Shown in pieces: positions 21,691 to 33,049 of a DNA stretch of 64,000 nucleotides. The translations under genes and the position numbers were made by a program. Numbering within the stretch: position 1 is the stretch's first letter; every line of letters begins with the position of its first letter. This DNA comes from Prionace glauca. Taxonomy: Eukaryota; Chordata; Chondrichthyes; Carcharhiniformes; Carcharhinidae. The stretch covers positions 6,879,432-6,943,431 of the forward strand of contig CM075760.1 of assembly GCA_037974335.1 (NCBI GenBank), written 5' to 3'. Under the pieces are notes generated by a model that saw only the letters and a program-made list of their open reading frames with translations, made no database searches and had not been told where the DNA came from.

Positions 21691-22375
21691 GATCTAACAG
21701 AATATGTTAATACCTGAAATCAAATGGGAATGTTTAATTTCTGTTTTAAAGAGATTGTGGATATATTGTCCTGGACAATAATGAAATTGGGATAACTCAC
21801 CTTGGGTGTGGCTGAATGGAATATATCAATCTGGTATCCACCTACAGTTAGTGAAAGTCTGGAATGTGTAGCTGGAAATCACTCCCTAATAGCACTGTGG
21901 TGTATTTACAGGCACTGTAGCAGTTCAAGAAGGCAGTGTTGGGGTTGACCATGGCTGAGGCAGCTACATACAGCCACGTATTCTGTTATAATTGAAGGAT
22001 TGCAGACTGAGTGTGAGGCATTATGGGACTGGACTATCTTGACCACATTCCTGTGACAGCTCAGTTTCCGCAATTACGGACCATTAAAGCTGCTTAGCAG
22101 GGCCCCAACAGAGGATCTGGTAAGAATATTTACTCAGAATGAGTTGGAATTAAACTTATCCCAGGACTGGCTGGTGTTCAGTGGCTGAGATACCCGAATC
22201 TGTAAAAAATGGGGGTCTGACCAATCAACGAACAGTGGTAGATAGTTGGTTAAGAAATTAAGAAGTGTTCTCAGGCATTGTTTAATTTATCTTAAATTTG
22301 TGATAAAAACGGTGACTGATTTGTGACCCGATAGTCAGTGAAGTGATGGTATACTCCAAGTAGCACTGGACTGAA
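21691..22375. other. no recognised feature
   Basis: AT-rich DNA without a gene. A GGGACTGGACTATCTTGACC stretch has no match elsewhere in the window. Confidence 0.3.
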
Positions 22376-22430
22376 AAGATAATAACCATTACGATCTACT
22401 CTGAGAGTAGATCGTAATGGTTATTATCTT
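22376..22430. repeat. perfect 27-bp palindrome with a one-base centre
   Basis: 22376-22402 and 22404-22430 are exact reverse complements around a single G (the core reads ATCTACTCT G AGAGTAGAT). It could form a cruciform or hairpin. Confidence 0.9.
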
Positions 22431-22559
22431 ACCCCATCATGGCGAGTGAAAAATCGAATGGGTACCGGACAGGTCTCTTACCTGCCATTTGGAAAGTAAG
22501 AACACAAAACCTATCGATAAAACAGTTCGAGAATAGAGCCATTTCGAGTTTGGATGACA

Positions 22560-22705
22560 CTTCATAAGAGCTCTGATAAAGGGTCATCCAGACTCGAGAC
22601 ATTGACTCTATTCTCTCTCCACAGATGCTGTCAGACCTGCTGAGATTTTCCAGCATTTTGTGTCTTTGTTTCAGATTCCAGCATCCGCAGTATTTCATTT
22701 TTATG
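22560..22705 (+). repeat. dispersed repeat, best copy
   Basis: It contains AGATGCTGTCAGACCTGCTG and TTCAGATTCCAGCATCCGCA. It is the same family as at 470-605 and 34815-34885. Class unknown. Confidence 0.6.
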
Positions 22706-23880
22706 ATAAAATGAGATTTGGAATCCCCACGGCCCTCCCCAAAACAGGGAGTGGTGGGAGAGGAAAATAAGGATAAGAATGAAGAAGTCTGGCTTCTGAT
22801 TCTCCGAGCCCATGTAGAATTAACACAATGAGTGAATCAGTTTATAAAGCACAGAAGTTACCATCCCTAACTATAACTGATCAAATTATAATAATTAGGT
22901 TGAGGAATGTAACAAAAAACGGAATAGATGAAGTTTAAACTCAAGTTTGTTTTGTTATAAAAGTTTTAAAAACTTTTTTTATGGCACATGTAAAGTGCCA
23001 TAATTATGTGAAAGTTTTTCTGCTCACTCCCCAATCCTTTAGGGTCTGTAGAAAAGTTAACCCTTTCAGCAGTCAGTTGATTTGTTTTTAAATCACTCGG
23101 AAACTCATGTCCATTTTAGTTTATAATTGTGGATTTCTTCAAACCAGTTAAATCTGGAAATTTTACATGTAGCCTGGAGGAATAACTGTGAGAATTCTCT
23201 CGTTGCCACCTCAAACCCAGATAAAGAGAAAAATTTTTACAGGTGGTAATGGTAACTCAATAAACTGTTTGTCGATTGAATCAGGCTTGAGAGTTGAATG
23301 ATTCTTCTGAGTTCATTGCCCCCAACACACTGGGTACCAGGTATTGCCAAAACCTTCAGACAAAACAAAGACTCACGAAAACCTGTGTCCCAGTTTAAAA
23401 ACTTATCTTTTATTTGACCAACGATTGAAGGGAAACATTATCTGACAGTTTAATACCTCTCTGGAAGAGAAGCATCCTGATCTCTGCAATAACTCTGACA
23501 TAAAATACTTTGGATAGATCAATTATACATTCTTCATGTCAAATTCTCCTGTCTTTCATTAGGTGTGAACCAATCATTTTTAACACAAAAAATCATTAAT
23601 TACATGTCATATACTTTAGCCAATTGCATTTTACCCTCTGACATAGAATCCGGATGCTTCCTCCCGCTATTGCTGACTCCACTTCCCCTATTGCTTAGCA
23701 ACCCCAGACGCTGAGCTATAAAGATCCAAGTTACTGTTCCCATCGTCTTTTACTCTGCCACTGACCAACCAGATAAATGCAAATTTTCATGTCTGAGAAG
23801 GCACTGTCTGATGTGGACAGTGTGAATGAATCCTATACATGAAGCTGCCTTGAAAACCTTTCTGTTAGAAACTTCGCTGA
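22706..23880. other. AT-rich DNA without recognised genes
   Basis: No coding, tRNA or named repeat signal was found. T-rich and A-rich runs occur around 22960-22990. Confidence 0.3.
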
Positions 23881-23975
23881 CAAATAAGAACATAAGAAAT
23901 CGGAGCAGGAGTAGGCCATCTAACCCTTCGAGCCTGCCCCGCCATTCAATAAGATCATGGCTGATCTGTCGTGGC

Positions 23976-26939
23976 TCAGTTCCACCTTCCCGCCCTCTCC
24001 CCATAACCCTTAATCCCTTCTCTTATCAAAAACCCATCAACCCGTTTCTTAAAAACATTTAGCGAGGCAGCCTCCACCACTTCAACGGGCAGAGAATTCC
24101 AGAGATTCACCACCCTTTGAGTGAAGAAGTTCCTCCTCAACTCCGTTCTAAACCGCCTCCCCTTTATCTTGAGGCTGTGCCCCCTAGTCCTACTGCCTTT
24201 TTTGAGCGGGAAGAGTCTCTCCACCTCTATCCTATCCATCCCATTCATCATTTTATACGTCTCAATGAGATCTCCCCTCATTCTTCTAAACTCTAACGAG
24301 TACAAGCCTAGTTTATTCAGCCTCTCCTCATAGCTCAATCCCCTTAACTCTGGTATCAGCCTAGTAAACCTTCTCTGCACTCCCTCCAGGGCCAAAATAT
24401 CCTTACACAGGTGCGGCGCCCAAAACTGCACACAGTACTCCAGCTGCGGCCTCACCAATGCCCTATACAGCTGCAGCAAGACCTCCCTACTTTTATATTC
24501 AATCCCCCTCGCTATGAAGGCCAGCATCCCATTCGCCTTCCTGACCACCTGCTGCACCTGCAAGCTGGGTTTTTGCGACTCATGCACAAGGACCCCGAGG
24601 TCCCTCTGCACCGTCGCCCTGCTGCAGTTTTTCGCCACGTTAGTAATAGTCCTTCCTACCATTCCTCCTACCAGAGTGGACCATCTCACACTTGCCAACA
24701 TCAAATTCCATTTGCCATTTCCTGGCCCATTCGCCCAGCCTATCTAGATCCTTCTGCAGACTCCCCACAATTTGCCTTTCCCCCAATCTTGGTGTCATCA
24801 GCAAATTCCGACACCCTGCACTCGGTTCCCTCCTCCAGATCATCTATATAAATGGTAAATAGCTGAGGCCCCAGCACCGACCCCTGGGGCACCCCACTAG
24901 TCACCAACCGCCAATCCGAATAGCACCCATTGACCCCCACTCTCTGCCTCCTATTTGACAACCAATCCTCTATCCACGCTAACACCCTACCCCCAACTCC
25001 ATGTCCCCTGACCTTCTGCAATAACCTCTTGTGAGGTACCTTGTCAAACGCCTTCTGAAAATCCAGAAAGACCACATCCACCGGCTCTCCTCTATCCACT
25101 GCCCTAGACACATCCTCATAGAACTCCAGTAAATTTGTCAGACACGACTTCCCTTTAATGAAACCGTGTTGCGTCCGCCCTATCAAGCAATTCCCCTCAA
25201 GATGCCTCGCTATTTCCTCCTTAATGATGGATTCTAACAATTTACCTACCACAGACGTTAAACTAACCGGCCTATAATTCCCCGCCTTTTGCCTGGCACC
25301 CTTCTTAAACAACGGCGTAACATTAGCCGTTTTCCAATCTTCCAGCACTTCCCCGGAATCCAGCGACGTCTGGAAAATAACCACCAAGGCATCCACTATC
25401 ACCTCCGCCATTTCTTTCAGAACCCTCGGATGCATTCCATCCGGTCCTGGGGACTTGTCCACAATCAGTCCCTCCAGTCTGTCGAGCACCACCTCTCTAG
25501 TAACAGTAATGTCATTAAGACCCTCCATTCCTACCACCTTTCCATCGCTAACACCCGGCAAATTATTCACGTCCTCCTCCGTGAAGACAGAAACAAAAGT
25601 TATTCAAGACCTTAGCCATATCCCCATCCCCTACCACTAGCTCCCCTTTCTCATCCTCTAAAGGACCAACGTTCACCCTAGCCAGCCTCTTCCTTTTTAT
25701 ATATTTATAAAAACTCTTGCTATCCTTTTTTATATTAAGTGCTAGCCTAGCCTCATAGCTTCTCCTACCCTCCTTTATCAACTTCTTTGTCAATCTTTGT
25801 TGACATTTAAACCTTTCCCAATCCTCTTCTCGCCCACTGCTCTTAGCGACTCTAAACTCCTCCGCTTTTAATTTAACACTTTCCTTCACCTCCTTCGTTA
25901 TCCACGGCTTATTACCTCTCCTCCTACTGTCCTTTTTAACCATCGGAATAAATTTCTGCTGAGCACCAAGAAACATCTCCTTAAAGATCCTCCACTGCTC
26001 CTCAGCAGACCTACCTTCCAATGCACTCCCCCAGTCCACATTCGCCAATTCTTCTCTCATCCTACCATACTCCCCTCTATTCAAACAAAGGACGCGTGTC
26101 CGGGAACCCACTTTCTCCTCCTCCATCTGCACCAGAAACTCCACCATACAATGATCACTCTCTCCAAGAGGATCCTTCACCGCAAGGTCCCTAATTCTAC
26201 CCGCCTCATTACATAGCACCAGATCCAAGATAGCTCGCTCCCTCGTCTGCTCCAACACACACTGTTCAAGGAAATTATCCCTGCAGCATTCCAAGAACTC
26301 CTCCTCGAGCCCACCTCGTCCAACATGGGTCGACCAATCAATATGCAGATTGAAATCTCCCATAACTACTGCCGTCCCATTCCTGCACGCCGCATTTATT
26401 TGCGTGTTAACAGCCCGCCCCACCTCCAGATCATTATTCGGGGGCCTATAGACGACACCCACTAGCGCCTTCCTCCCTTTGCTGTTCCTAATCTCCACCC
26501 ACAACGATTCCACTTTCTGCTCTTTGGCTCCGATATCATTCCTTGCTACCACCTTGATACTATCCTTAATCAGCAGAGCTACGCCACCCCCTCTTTCCTC
26601 CTGCCTATCCTTCCTAAACACTTGATAGCCCTGTACATTCATCTCCCAGTCCCTGTCACCTTGCAGTCACGTCTCTGTAATGGCCACCAGATCATATCCA
26701 TTTGCGTCGATCTGCGCCACCAGCTCATCCACTTTATTCCGAATGCTTCGTGCATTCAGATAAAGCGCTTTCATCCCAGCCTTCACTTGGACCCTATTTG
26801 CCGTAACGCCACCAATTGGGACATCCTTGGCCTCTTCCCTTACCTGTAACCTATCCTTAACTTTAGACCTCATAGCGTCACCTACCCTCGCACCCCCCCC
26901 CCTAATTAGTTTAAAGCCCTGTCTACAGTCCTCTTTACT
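23976..26939 (-). pseudogene. CR1 LINE ORF2 (endonuclease and reverse transcriptase), broken
   Basis: Domains in order on the minus strand: an APE-type endonuclease from about 26770 (KALYLNARSIRNKVDEL, MGDFNLHIDW, SDHCMV with the catalytic His near 26160), the linker (KYIKRKRLARVNV), reverse transcriptase ([26 protein letters not shown] catalytic motif near 24800) and the C-terminal tail (RALVRPQLEYCVQFWAPHL, ...VVNLWNSLPVEVV). It is not translatable: a TGA at about 26667 stands where TET is normally followed by Trp, and frameshifts lie near 25598, between 24800 and 24760, and near 24640. The encoded enzyme would nick target DNA and copy the LINE RNA in the nucleus. Confidence 0.85.
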
Positions 26940-27805
26940 CGAATCGCCAGCACTCTGGTCCCAGCATGATTCAGACCAACCCCATCCCGCCCGAACAGGT
27001 CCCACCTACCCCAATACTGGTGCCAATGCCCCCTAAATTTGAACCCATTCCTCCCACACCAATCCCTGAGCCACCCATTCACTTCCTTTATCCTGTCAAT
27101 CCTACGCCCGTCTGCACTCGGTTCAGGCAGTAGCCCAGAGATAACCACCTTGTCGGTTCTACTTTTTAATTCCATTCCCAGCTTTTCATACTCCCTCCCC
27201 AGATCCTCAGTCCACACTTTGCCTACGTCACCGGCACCCACATGTTCTACAACGACCGGGTTCTCACCCTCCCACTCCAGATTCCTCTGCAGCCCAGCTG
27301 CGACATCCTGTACCCGGGCACCAGGCAGACAACACACCCTTCTGTGCACTTTGTCATTGTGACAAAGGACAGTGTCAATACCCTTCACCCCACTATCCCC
27401 AATCACTACTACGTTCCTTTTCCCCTTCACTTTGCCTATGTCCTGCTGCATCACTGTACCGTGTGCAGTTTGCTCACCAACCTCACCTGCCTCGTCCTCT
27501 TCCAGACTGGAAGCAAGAACCTCAAACCTGTTATGCAGGTTAAGAGGCTGAGGCCTCTGCTCCTCACCCCCCTTCCTCCTCCCAGCAGCCCCCTTTTGTC
27601 CCTGACCCTTAGATTTAGCCAGTCTAGGGGCACCCTCTCTCCCCCTGATGAGCCTCAGTGTCTGTAGCTCAGAGGCCAGCTCATCCACCTTGAGCTGGAG
27701 CTCCTCCAGCAACCTGCACTTACTGCAGACATGGTCACTGAGAAGGACCCTGGGGTCTGCCAGTTCCCACATCATACAGAAACCACACATCACATGCCCC
27801 TCCAT
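26906..27805 (-). CDS. CR1 LINE ORF1 protein (zinc motif, coiled coil, SGNH esterase)
   Basis: An open frame of 299 residues starting at an ATG. Residues 7-30 hold a C-x2-C ... C-x2-C zinc motif (CGFC and CSKC) like the PHD-type finger of CR1 ORF1. Residues 31-52 form a short leucine-rich coil (LLEELQLKVDELASELQTL). Residues 58-85 are basic and low-complexity. Residues 132-299 resemble an SGNH/GDSL esterase: VVVIGDSGV with the nucleophile Ser at 138, and D273-x6-H280 near the C-terminus (RDGVGLNHAG). The block III motif reads VGAGDVG where the family has GTND, so the oxyanion Asn looks replaced. The family role is nucleic-acid binding and particle formation for retrotransposition; the esterase role is unresolved. 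It overlaps the start of ORF2 in the same strand. Confidence 0.8.
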   Translation of the reverse strand: MEGHVMCGFCMMWELADPRVLLSDHVCSKCRLLEELQLKVDELASELQTLRLIRGREGAPRLAKSKGQGQKGAAGRRKGGEEQRPQPLNLHNRFEVLASSLEEDEAGEVGEQTAHGTVMQQDIGKVKGKRNVVVIGDSGVKGIDTVLCHNDKVHRRVCCLPGARVQDVAAGLQRNLEWEGENPVVVEHVGAGDVGKVWTEDLGREYEKLGMELKSRTDKVVISGLLPEPSADGRRIDRIKEVNGWLRDWCGRNGFKFRGHWHQYWGRWDLFGRDGVGLNHAGTRVLAIRVKRTVDRALN

Positions 27806-28379
27806 TATTCACTGTAATTTTTTATGGGGAAAAACTTTTTTCCTTGTTTCTTGCTGTAGTAGTTTTGAAAAAAAATTTTTTCCTTGTTTTTTTTCCAAAC
27901 AAACTCACCTGGCCTTTTTCCCTCAAGCCCTTTTTGATATTAAGCCCTATTAACTCACTCTGCTTCCCACTCACGCCACTGCCCGCTCAGACGCTGCCCG
28001 CTGTCTACACCAGACCTCCTTTTAAACCTGGCGCTGTTTTAAAGCAGGCTGTTCTACAAATGACTTTTCAACACACCCTCAGAATTCTTAAAGCAGTAAA
28101 TACAATAAATAAATGCTTTAAACAGTTCTACAAAGAATAAAGTGCTTTAAACTTATTTTAAACAGGTTTTTAACAGGTAAAATCTTAGCTCTCTCTCTCT
28201 GCTCCAGCAAACAATGGAAGGCAATTAAGACAACTGGTCGCATCCCCAATGGAAGAGACGGTGATCATGAACTTTTTCAAAATTCTCCCAGCGGCAGCCA
28301 ATAATATTTGGCTGTGCAGGCAAACTTACCCAGTCCTGAATAAACTGAAGAAGTAAGAGCTGATGGGGGTAACCAAAAG

Positions 28380-29560
28380 GCTGTTACATCAGAATTGCAC
28401 CCATATTGGAGTGGCAGAGAACAGCTGTTGGCATACTCCTATGGGGTTCAAGAGTGTCATCCTGAGACACCATCCCAACCTGGCCGAACTTTACCATGGC
28501 CACCCAGGAGTGGCAAACTGACGATCCTCCAAATTGCCACGTCTGGTGGCCAGGTATGGATATAGATATTTGCTTGTGTGTCAGTGTTGGCAACATCAAC
28601 AGGGCAGAACAGTCACCAGTCACTATTCTTTACACTTGGGTTGGCCGTAGACGTGACTGCACATGGACAGTGCCGGACCGTTCATGGGGTCTGTGTTCCT
28701 GATATTGGTAGATGCTCATTCAAAATGGATGGCCATACACAGGATGAGTTAATCAAACACAAGGAGAAGAGTGGAGAAACTTCACACCTCTTTCTTGACA
28801 CCAGGCATTCTGCAGGTGTTGAATTCTAAAAATGGACCACCCTCCATCAGTCAGGAATTCGTGCATTGCATGAAGTTGAGCAATATTTGATGCGTTGCTG
28901 TAGAGGGTACTGGTGTGGCCACAACAGGAATACCATGTGTAGTTTTGATCAGCGTACTTGTGGAAGGATATATTTACCTTGGAGGGAGTGCAGAGAAGAT
29001 TCACTGGGCTGATACCAGAGATGAGGGGGTTAACCTATGAGGAGAGATTTAATAGACTGGATCTGTACTCATTGGAGTTTAGAAGACTGAGGGGGGATCT
29101 TATAAGATAATGAAGGGGATGGATAGGGTAGAGGTAGAGAGTTTCTTAGAAAGGACAGCAGGACTAGAGGGCACAGCCTCAAAATAATGGGGGGAGAACA
29201 GTTTAGATCGGAGTTGAGGAGGAACTTCTTCACTCAAAGGGTGGTGAATCTCTGGAATTCTCTGCCCATTGAAGTGATGGAGGCTACCTCGCTGAATACA
29301 TTTAAGTCACGGGTAGATAGATTTCTGATAGACAAGGGAATTAAGGGTTATGGGGAGAAAGCGGGAAAGATCAGCCATGATCTTGTCGAATGGCAGGGCA
29401 GTCCCAAAGGCCTACTGCTGCTCCCATTTCTTATGTTCTTATGCGTTAGGACAGTGCCCACATTACCCATCATCCAATGGTCTGGGAGAAAGAGTTGTGT
29501 TCCCTGACAACTGAGTCGATATTGAAGAGAATCCTCAGCACCACAGGACATAAACAAACG
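28380..29560 (+). mobile_element. Ty3/gypsy LTR retrotransposon fossil, integrase region
   Basis: Short stretches recall a gypsy integrase: the HHCC-domain neighbourhood (HVWWPGMDIDI) at about 28530-28580, the start of the catalytic core (FLILVDAHSKWM) around 28700, and a later core piece near 29460-29500. The element is a broken internal fragment with no LTRs in view. It is old, and is interrupted by a CR1 3' end at about 28975-29448. Confidence 0.6.
28975..29448 (+). mobile_element. CR1-type LINE 3' end nested in the gypsy fossil
   Basis: It encodes the C-terminal tail (RSELRRNFFTQRVVNLWNSL, VDRFLIDKGIKGYGEKAG) and ends CCCATTTCTTATGTTCTTAT. It is the same family as the long LINE at 23.9 kb, in the opposite orientation. 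Confidence 0.85.
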
Positions 29561-29609
29561 GTCCCAGTTCCAGTGCTACATAAATCCACCTGTGGCTTGA
29601 ATCCTCTTT

Positions 29610-31215
29610 GTGCCCCTCTCACACTCTCCTGAAGGTGCTGAGCGTCTGTCCCAGTGTCCCCCTCTCACACTCTCCTCCAGGTACTGAGCGTCTGTCCCAG
29701 TTTCCCCCTCTCACACTCTCCTCCAGGTGCTGACAGTCTGTCCCAGTTTCCCTCTCTCATATTCTCCTCCAGGTGCTGAGTGTCTGTCCCAGTTTCCCCC
29801 TCTCACACTCTCCTCCAGTGCTGACAGTCTGACCCAGTTTCCCCCTCTCACACTCTCCTCCAGGTGCTGACAGTCTGTCCCAGTTTCCCCCTCTCACACT
29901 CTCCTCCAGGTGCTGAGTGTCTGCCCCAGTTTCCCCCTCTCACACTCTCCTCCAGGTACTGAGCGTCTGTCCCAGTTTCCCCCTCCCACGCTCTCCTCAA
30001 GGTGCTGACAGTCTGTCCCAGTTTCCCCCTCTCACACTCTCCTCCAGGTGTTAAGTGTCTGCCCCAGTTTCCCCCTCTCACACTCTCCTCCAGGTACTGA
30101 GCGTCTGTTCCAGTTTCCCCCTCCCACGCTCTCCTCAAGGTGCTGACAGTCTGTCCCAGTTTCCCCCTCTCACACTCTCCTCCAGGTGCTGACAGTCTGT
30201 CCCAGTTTCCCTCTCTCACACTCTCCTCCAGGTGCTGAGTGTCTGTCCCAGTTTCCCCCTCTCACACTCTCCTCCAGGTACTGAGCGTCTGTCCCAGTTT
30301 CCCCCTCCCACGCTCTCCTCAAGGTGCTGACAGTCTGTCCCAGTTTCCCCCTCTCACACTCTCCTCCAGGTGCTGACAGTCTGTCCCAGTTTCCCCCTCC
30401 CACACTCTCCTCAAGGTGCTGACAGTCTGTCCCAGTTTCCCCCTCTCACACTCTCCTCCAGGTGCTGACAGTCTGTCCCAGTTTCCCTCTCTCACACTCT
30501 CCTCCAGGTGCTGAGTGTCTGTCCCAGTGTCCCCCTCTCACACTCTCCTCCAGGTGCTGAGTGTCTGCCCCAGTTTCCCCCTCTCACACTCTCCTCCAGG
30601 TGCTGAGCGTCTGTCCCAGTGTCCCTTCTCCCACTCTGCTCAAGGTGCTGACTGTCTGCCCCAGTTTACACCTCCCACACTTTCCTCAAGGTGTTGACTG
30701 TCTATGCCACTGTCACAGTGACCCCCACATGCTTCTGTTGGGTGGGGGGGGGGGGGTCTGACTGTCTGTCTCAGTGTCCCCCTCTCACACTTTCCTCAAG
30801 GTGCTAACTCTCTGCCCTGGTGTCACAGTAAGCCTCTCGAACACTCTCCTCAAGGAGCTGACTGTCTGTCATAGTATCCTAGTGCCCTCCCCTCATAATC
30901 TCCTCAAGGTGCAGACTCTCTGCCCTGGTGTCCCAGTGATCGCCCCTCTCACACTCTCCTCAAGGTGTTGCTTGCCTCTCTCGGTGTCCCAGTGACCCCC
31001 TCTCACAAGGTGCTGTTTTCGTGTCCCAGTGTCCCCCTCTCACACTCTCCTCAAGGTGCTCACTGTCAGTCCCACAGTCCCAGTGTCCCCCTCAGACTCA
31101 CCTCAAGGTGCTCACTGTCAGTCCCACAGTCCCAGTGTCCCCCTCAGACCCACCTCAAGGTGCTCACTGTCAGTCCCACAGTCTCAGTGTCCCTCATCAG
31201 ACTCACCTCAAGGTT
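29610..31215. repeat. minisatellite, about 46-bp unit
   Basis: Roughly 35 tandem units built on CTCACACTCTCCTCCAGGTG and CTGTCCCAGTTTCCCCC. Near-uniform 46-bp units run to about 30600; units then vary in length (52-55 bp), and the last three (31050-31210) share TCACTGTCAGTCCCACAGTC. A poly-G run lies near 30744. Long open frames on both strands across it are artefacts of a repeat without stops. A related array in reverse orientation is at 63735-64000. Confidence 0.95.
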
Positions 31216-31600
31216 ACCCAATTAGCTTCTTCTGTGCTTCAATGAGTTTATGACTGGAAATATATAATGTAGCTGCAGTAATATATTACAGAACTAGAAA
31301 TTAGGAAGAAATGGAAACGGGGCAGTGTTTTACTCACTGATGTGAGAGAGAGGAGGAAGTTCTAGGTTTTCTGAGGATCAATCTTCGTTCACCCAAAGCC
31401 TGCAGTTCGATTCGCTGGAGGACCAGAGATTTTCCAGTCCTCCAACTCTCCTATTGGTCCACATCTAAGCTTGCCGGTCACAGAGGGTGGGCACAGACCC
31501 GCACATGGCCCTTCTTCCTTTGGACATGCGCAGTCCTGGGCTGGGGGGGAGGGGGGAGATCACCGAGCGGCTTCTCACTCTGGGCGGAGCCACCAGCCGC
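31216..31600. promoter_or_regulatory. possible relic of a ZNF-type promoter
   Basis: CTATTGGTCC (CCAAT) near 31452 and GACATGCGCAGTCC (NRF1-like) near 31524 sit close together, as in the family promoters at 1.9 kb and 35.3 kb. The match is short and no gene follows. Confidence 0.3.
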
Positions 31601-31609
31601 ATGACCAGA

Positions 31610-31905
31610 AACCTTGGCTCGAGGAGGGGAAGGGGAACAATGGGTGGGGGAGGGGGTCCCGGGAGGGGGAGGTGGAGGGGAACAATGGGTGGGGGCGGGT
31701 CTCTCAGAATGGGAGGGGAACAACGAGTGGGGGCAGGGCCCCAGAGGGGGAGGGTAAGTGGAAGGGGAACAATGGGTGGGGGCAGGGCTTCTGGGAGGCG
31801 AGGGGAACTATGGGTGGGGGTGGGGCTCCCAGATGGAGAGGGGGCAATGGGTGGGAGTGGGGCTCCTGGCAGGGGGGCAATGGGTGGGGGCAGGGCTCCC
31901 ATGTC
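31610..31905 (+). repeat. G-rich tandem repeat with G-quadruplex potential
   Basis: Imperfect units contain GGGGAACAATGGGTGGGGG, repeated about six times with CCCGGGAGG- or CCAGAGG-type spacers. Many runs of three or more G on the plus strand would allow G-quadruplexes. Long frames here are incidental. Confidence 0.85.
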
Positions 31906-32245
31906 CCATGAGGCATACAAGATGATCAATGGATTGGATATGGTGGATAGTGTGAGCCTTTTACCTCGGATGGTGATGGCTAACACAAGGGGTCATAGCT
32001 TTAAATAAATGGCTGGTAACTATAGGACGGATATCAGAGGTAGGTTCTTTACTCAGAGGGTAGTAATGTCATGCCTGCAGCAGTTGTGGACTCGCCAACT
32101 TTAAGGGCGTTCAAATGGTCAGTGGATACGCATATGGATAACATTGGAATAGTTTAGGTTAGAGGGTCATTAGATTGTTGCGCCAACCAGTGGAACCATT
32201 GAGGGCCGAAGTGCCGGTACTGCGCTATAGGTTCTATGTTCTTTG
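31906..32245 (+). mobile_element. CR1-type LINE 3' end
   Basis: It reads EAYKMINGLDMVDSVSLLPR, then the C-terminal tail broken in frame, and ends GCTATAGGTTCTATGTTCTT. The closest relative is the LINE at 36.2 kb. Confidence 0.8.
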
Positions 32246-32317
32246 TCCGTGTGCTGGAGTTCCCACCCCCCTGATCTTACAATTACGAAGGGGTTCAATA
32301 ATCCAGTAGTGATTTCG

Positions 32318-32612
32318 AGTGCAGCACAGTGGGTTAGCACTGCTGCCTCATAGCACAGGGACCCGGGTTCGATTCCTGGCTTGGGTCTCTGTTGTGTGGA
32401 GTTTGCATGTTCTTCCCGTGTCTGCGTGGGTTTCCTCCAGGTGCTCCAGTTTCCTCCCACAGTCCAAAAAGATGTGCTGGTTAGGTGCATTAGCCGTGCT
32501 AAATTCTCCCTCAGTGTACCCGACCAGCAGCCAGAGTGGGAGGTCAAGGGGGTTTTCATAACAACTTCACTGCAGTGTTAACGTAAGCCTACTTGTGACT
32601 AATAAATAAGCT
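32318..32612 (+). mobile_element. tRNA-derived SINE
   Basis: Head GCACAGTGGGTTAGCACTGC, B box GGGTTCGATTCCTGG, body CTCCCACAGTCCAAAAAGAT, and the tail variant CTTCACTGCAGTGTTAACGT followed by TACTTGTGACTAATAAATAA. Confidence 0.9.
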
Positions 32613-32865
32613 CTAACAGGAGAAAGTTCTTTATCCAGCGAGTGGTGAGAATGACAGATTCATCACCACAGCGAGTGACTGAGGTGAACAGCATGAATAC
32701 ACTGACAGGGAAGCTGGATACATACATGAGGGAGAAAGGAATAGAAGGATAAGCTGATGGGAGGAGATAGAGAGGGGTGGGTGGAGGGTCATGTGGAGCA
32801 TAAATACTGACACAGACTGACTGAGCCGACTGGCCTGGCCCTGTGCTGTAGACTCAATGGAATAG
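32613..32865 (+). mobile_element. LINE 3' fragment
   Basis: It contains AAGTTCTTTATCCAGCGAGT and ends GGCCCTGTGCTGTAGACTCA, a CR1-like 3' end. Confidence 0.6.
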
Positions 32866-33049
32866 AGACAAATGTATTTATTTTAGACCTATCTGTAGTG
32901 GTAGAAAAAACACTATTTACTGTCCAGGATTAAATAAATGTCCTTCATCAGCTTTTGTGGATCATTTCAGTGGAAATGTGCTCTCCCAGGCTCAAAGAGT
33001 ATCAGCCCACTTGGAGCAAAGTTGTGAGACTGGCACATTGTGAATTCGC

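Larger units (their letters stand above)
23886..28240 (-). mobile_element. near full-length CR1-type LINE
   Basis: This non-LTR retrotransposon has an intact-looking ORF1 and a broken ORF2. The 3' end at about 23886 carries CR1-like short terminal repeats (TTCTTATGTTCTTA); the 5' limit is uncertain, with the UTR running to about 28240. Four shorter copies of the same 3' end lie at 28.98, 38.38, 50.17 and 62.39 kb. Length fits CR1 (about 4-5 kb). Breaks visible: one in-frame TGA early in ORF2 and three frameshifts, so it is dead in cis but comparatively young. Confidence 0.85.

Noticed and set aside
28380-28900. A host gene with an integrase-like domain
   Set aside because: The frame is broken and flanked by repeats; it fits a gypsy fossil, not a domesticated gene.
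29610-31215. CRISPR-like regular repeats
   Set aside because: Units are contiguous without unique spacers, in a vertebrate genome; a minisatellite.
29848-31253. Long open frames with repeated GETGTDAQYLEE-like or SQCPPLTLSSR-like peptides
   Set aside because: They are translations of the 46-bp minisatellite; a unit without stops opens several frames on both strands.
31465-32008. Overlapping Gly/Pro-rich frames on both strands
   Set aside because: They follow the G-rich tandem repeat and change meaning with every unit; no start context or family signature.
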